64,000 nucleotides of DNA, from NCBI GenBank assembly GCA_965225935.1, contig CBDDCC010000014.1:372001-436000 (forward strand), read 5' to 3'. Positions 63,675 to 64,000 of the stretch are shown piece after piece. This DNA is from CALJXB01 sp965225935. Lineage in GTDB: Bacteria > Pseudomonadota > Alphaproteobacteria > Kiloniellales > JAKSDN01. Position numbers and translations under genes: made by a program. The first letter of the stretch is position 1, and the number at the start of each line of letters is the position of its first letter. The notes beneath the pieces are model-generated. The model was not told the DNA's origin. It saw only the letters and a list, made by a program, of their open reading frames with translations, and ran no database searches.

Positions 63675-64000
63675 ATGGGCGACATCAACGTCATCGACAG
63701 GTTCACCGCGACGTTCGTTCAGTACATCGAGAGCGGCTTCGGCCTGCTGACCGGTGAAGTCGCGTTCCTGACCACCATTCTGGTTGCCATCGACATCACC
63801 CTCGCCGGCCTTTTTTGGGCGTTCGCCGAAGACCACAACGTCATCGGCCGTCTCATCCGCAAGGTGCTTTACGTCGGCGCCTTCGCTCTCATCCTCAACA
63901 ACTTCTCGCTGCTCGCGGGCATCATCTTCGACTCCTTTGCGGGCCTTGGTCTCGAGGCGACCAACAACACCTTGAATGCGGGAGATCTTCTCAGACCCGG
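63675..64000 (+). CDS. trbL: conjugal transfer protein TrbL, N-terminal part
   Basis: The frame runs off the right edge (108 codons visible). NVIDRFTATFVQYIESGFGLL, then hydrophobic helices (FLTTILVAIDITLAGLFWAF and VLYVGAFALILNNFSLLAGI), match the start of TrbL/VirB6, the polytopic inner-membrane protein of the mating channel. The rest of the trb operon (normally trbF, trbG, trbI) should follow outside the window. Confidence 0.92.
   Translation, partial: MGDINVIDRFTATFVQYIESGFGLLTGEVAFLTTILVAIDITLAGLFWAFAEDHNVIGRLIRKVLYVGAFALILNNFSLLAGIIFDSFAGLGLEATNNTLNAGDLLRP

Overview
The window comes from a high-GC alphaproteobacterium, probably of the Rhodospirillales. The evidence is the 16S signature around 3560-3660, the gene order mccA-mvaB-DUF1489, and an rrn operon ordered 16S, tRNA-Ile, tRNA-Ala, 23S, 5S, tRNA-fMet. 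Bases 1-8.7 kb are host chromosome. The 23S gene is interrupted in its helix 45 region by a 454-base intervening sequence that carries a four-helix-bundle protein gene. A miniature hairpin with similar arm sequence lies between tRNA-Ile and tRNA-Ala.

From tRNA-fMet (8582-8658) to the right edge the sequence is the left part of an integrative and conjugative element (ICE) of the alphaproteobacterial trb/traG type, at least 55 kb long. It starts with a large serine recombinase whose 3' end lies inside the tRNA gene on the opposite strand. A Phd/VapC-type toxin-antitoxin pair and a small DUF2285-type protein follow. The core genes are spread across the element: a ParB-like protein, a strawberry-notch methylase/helicase, a Toprim primase-like protein, DUF2493, DUF736, a second DUF2285 protein, an HTH protein, DUF2840, TraF peptidase, a VirD2-like relaxase, TraG, a CopG-like protein and trbB-C-D-E-(extra gene)-J-L. 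The trb operon runs off the right edge.

Three cargo blocks sit between core genes. (i) 12.4-16.9 kb has lower GC and holds three secreted proteins. One is a 1060-residue protein with three SPOR-like repeats followed by about 600 residues of paired-cysteine repeats. (ii) 19.5-26.2 kb, also lower in GC, is a six-gene array: substrate-binding protein, Trypco1 protein, trypsin-like protease with a large C-terminal region, an unrecognised 620-residue protein, an ABC ATPase with degenerate motifs, and an ABC permease. It looks like a protease-centred conflict or sensing system joined to an importer. (iii) 34.0-48.9 kb is a candidate RiPP (ribosomally made, modified peptide) pathway. It has five cobalamin-binding-type radical SAM enzymes, one HemN-like radical SAM enzyme, three PqqD-like recognition proteins each directly upstream of a radical SAM gene, an FAD amine oxidase-like enzyme, an M3 peptidase with an intact HELGH site, and three unrecognised proteins. 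A degraded IS701-type transposase lies at its left edge.

The two divergent promoter regions of block (iii) carry the same tandemly repeated element (consensus CCGGGGATAGYGC), each 42-43 bases upstream of a good sigma70-like -35 box. This suggests that one regulator controls the whole pathway. Three core genes (DUF2493, DUF736, DUF2285) are preceded by similar long hairpins with a T-tract on the 5' arm and an A-tract on the 3' arm; two of these leaders share sequence over about 270 bases. A cluster of GGCACCA repeats and small palindromes between traF and the relaxase gene is a candidate oriT. All function names rest on reading motifs; no database search was run.
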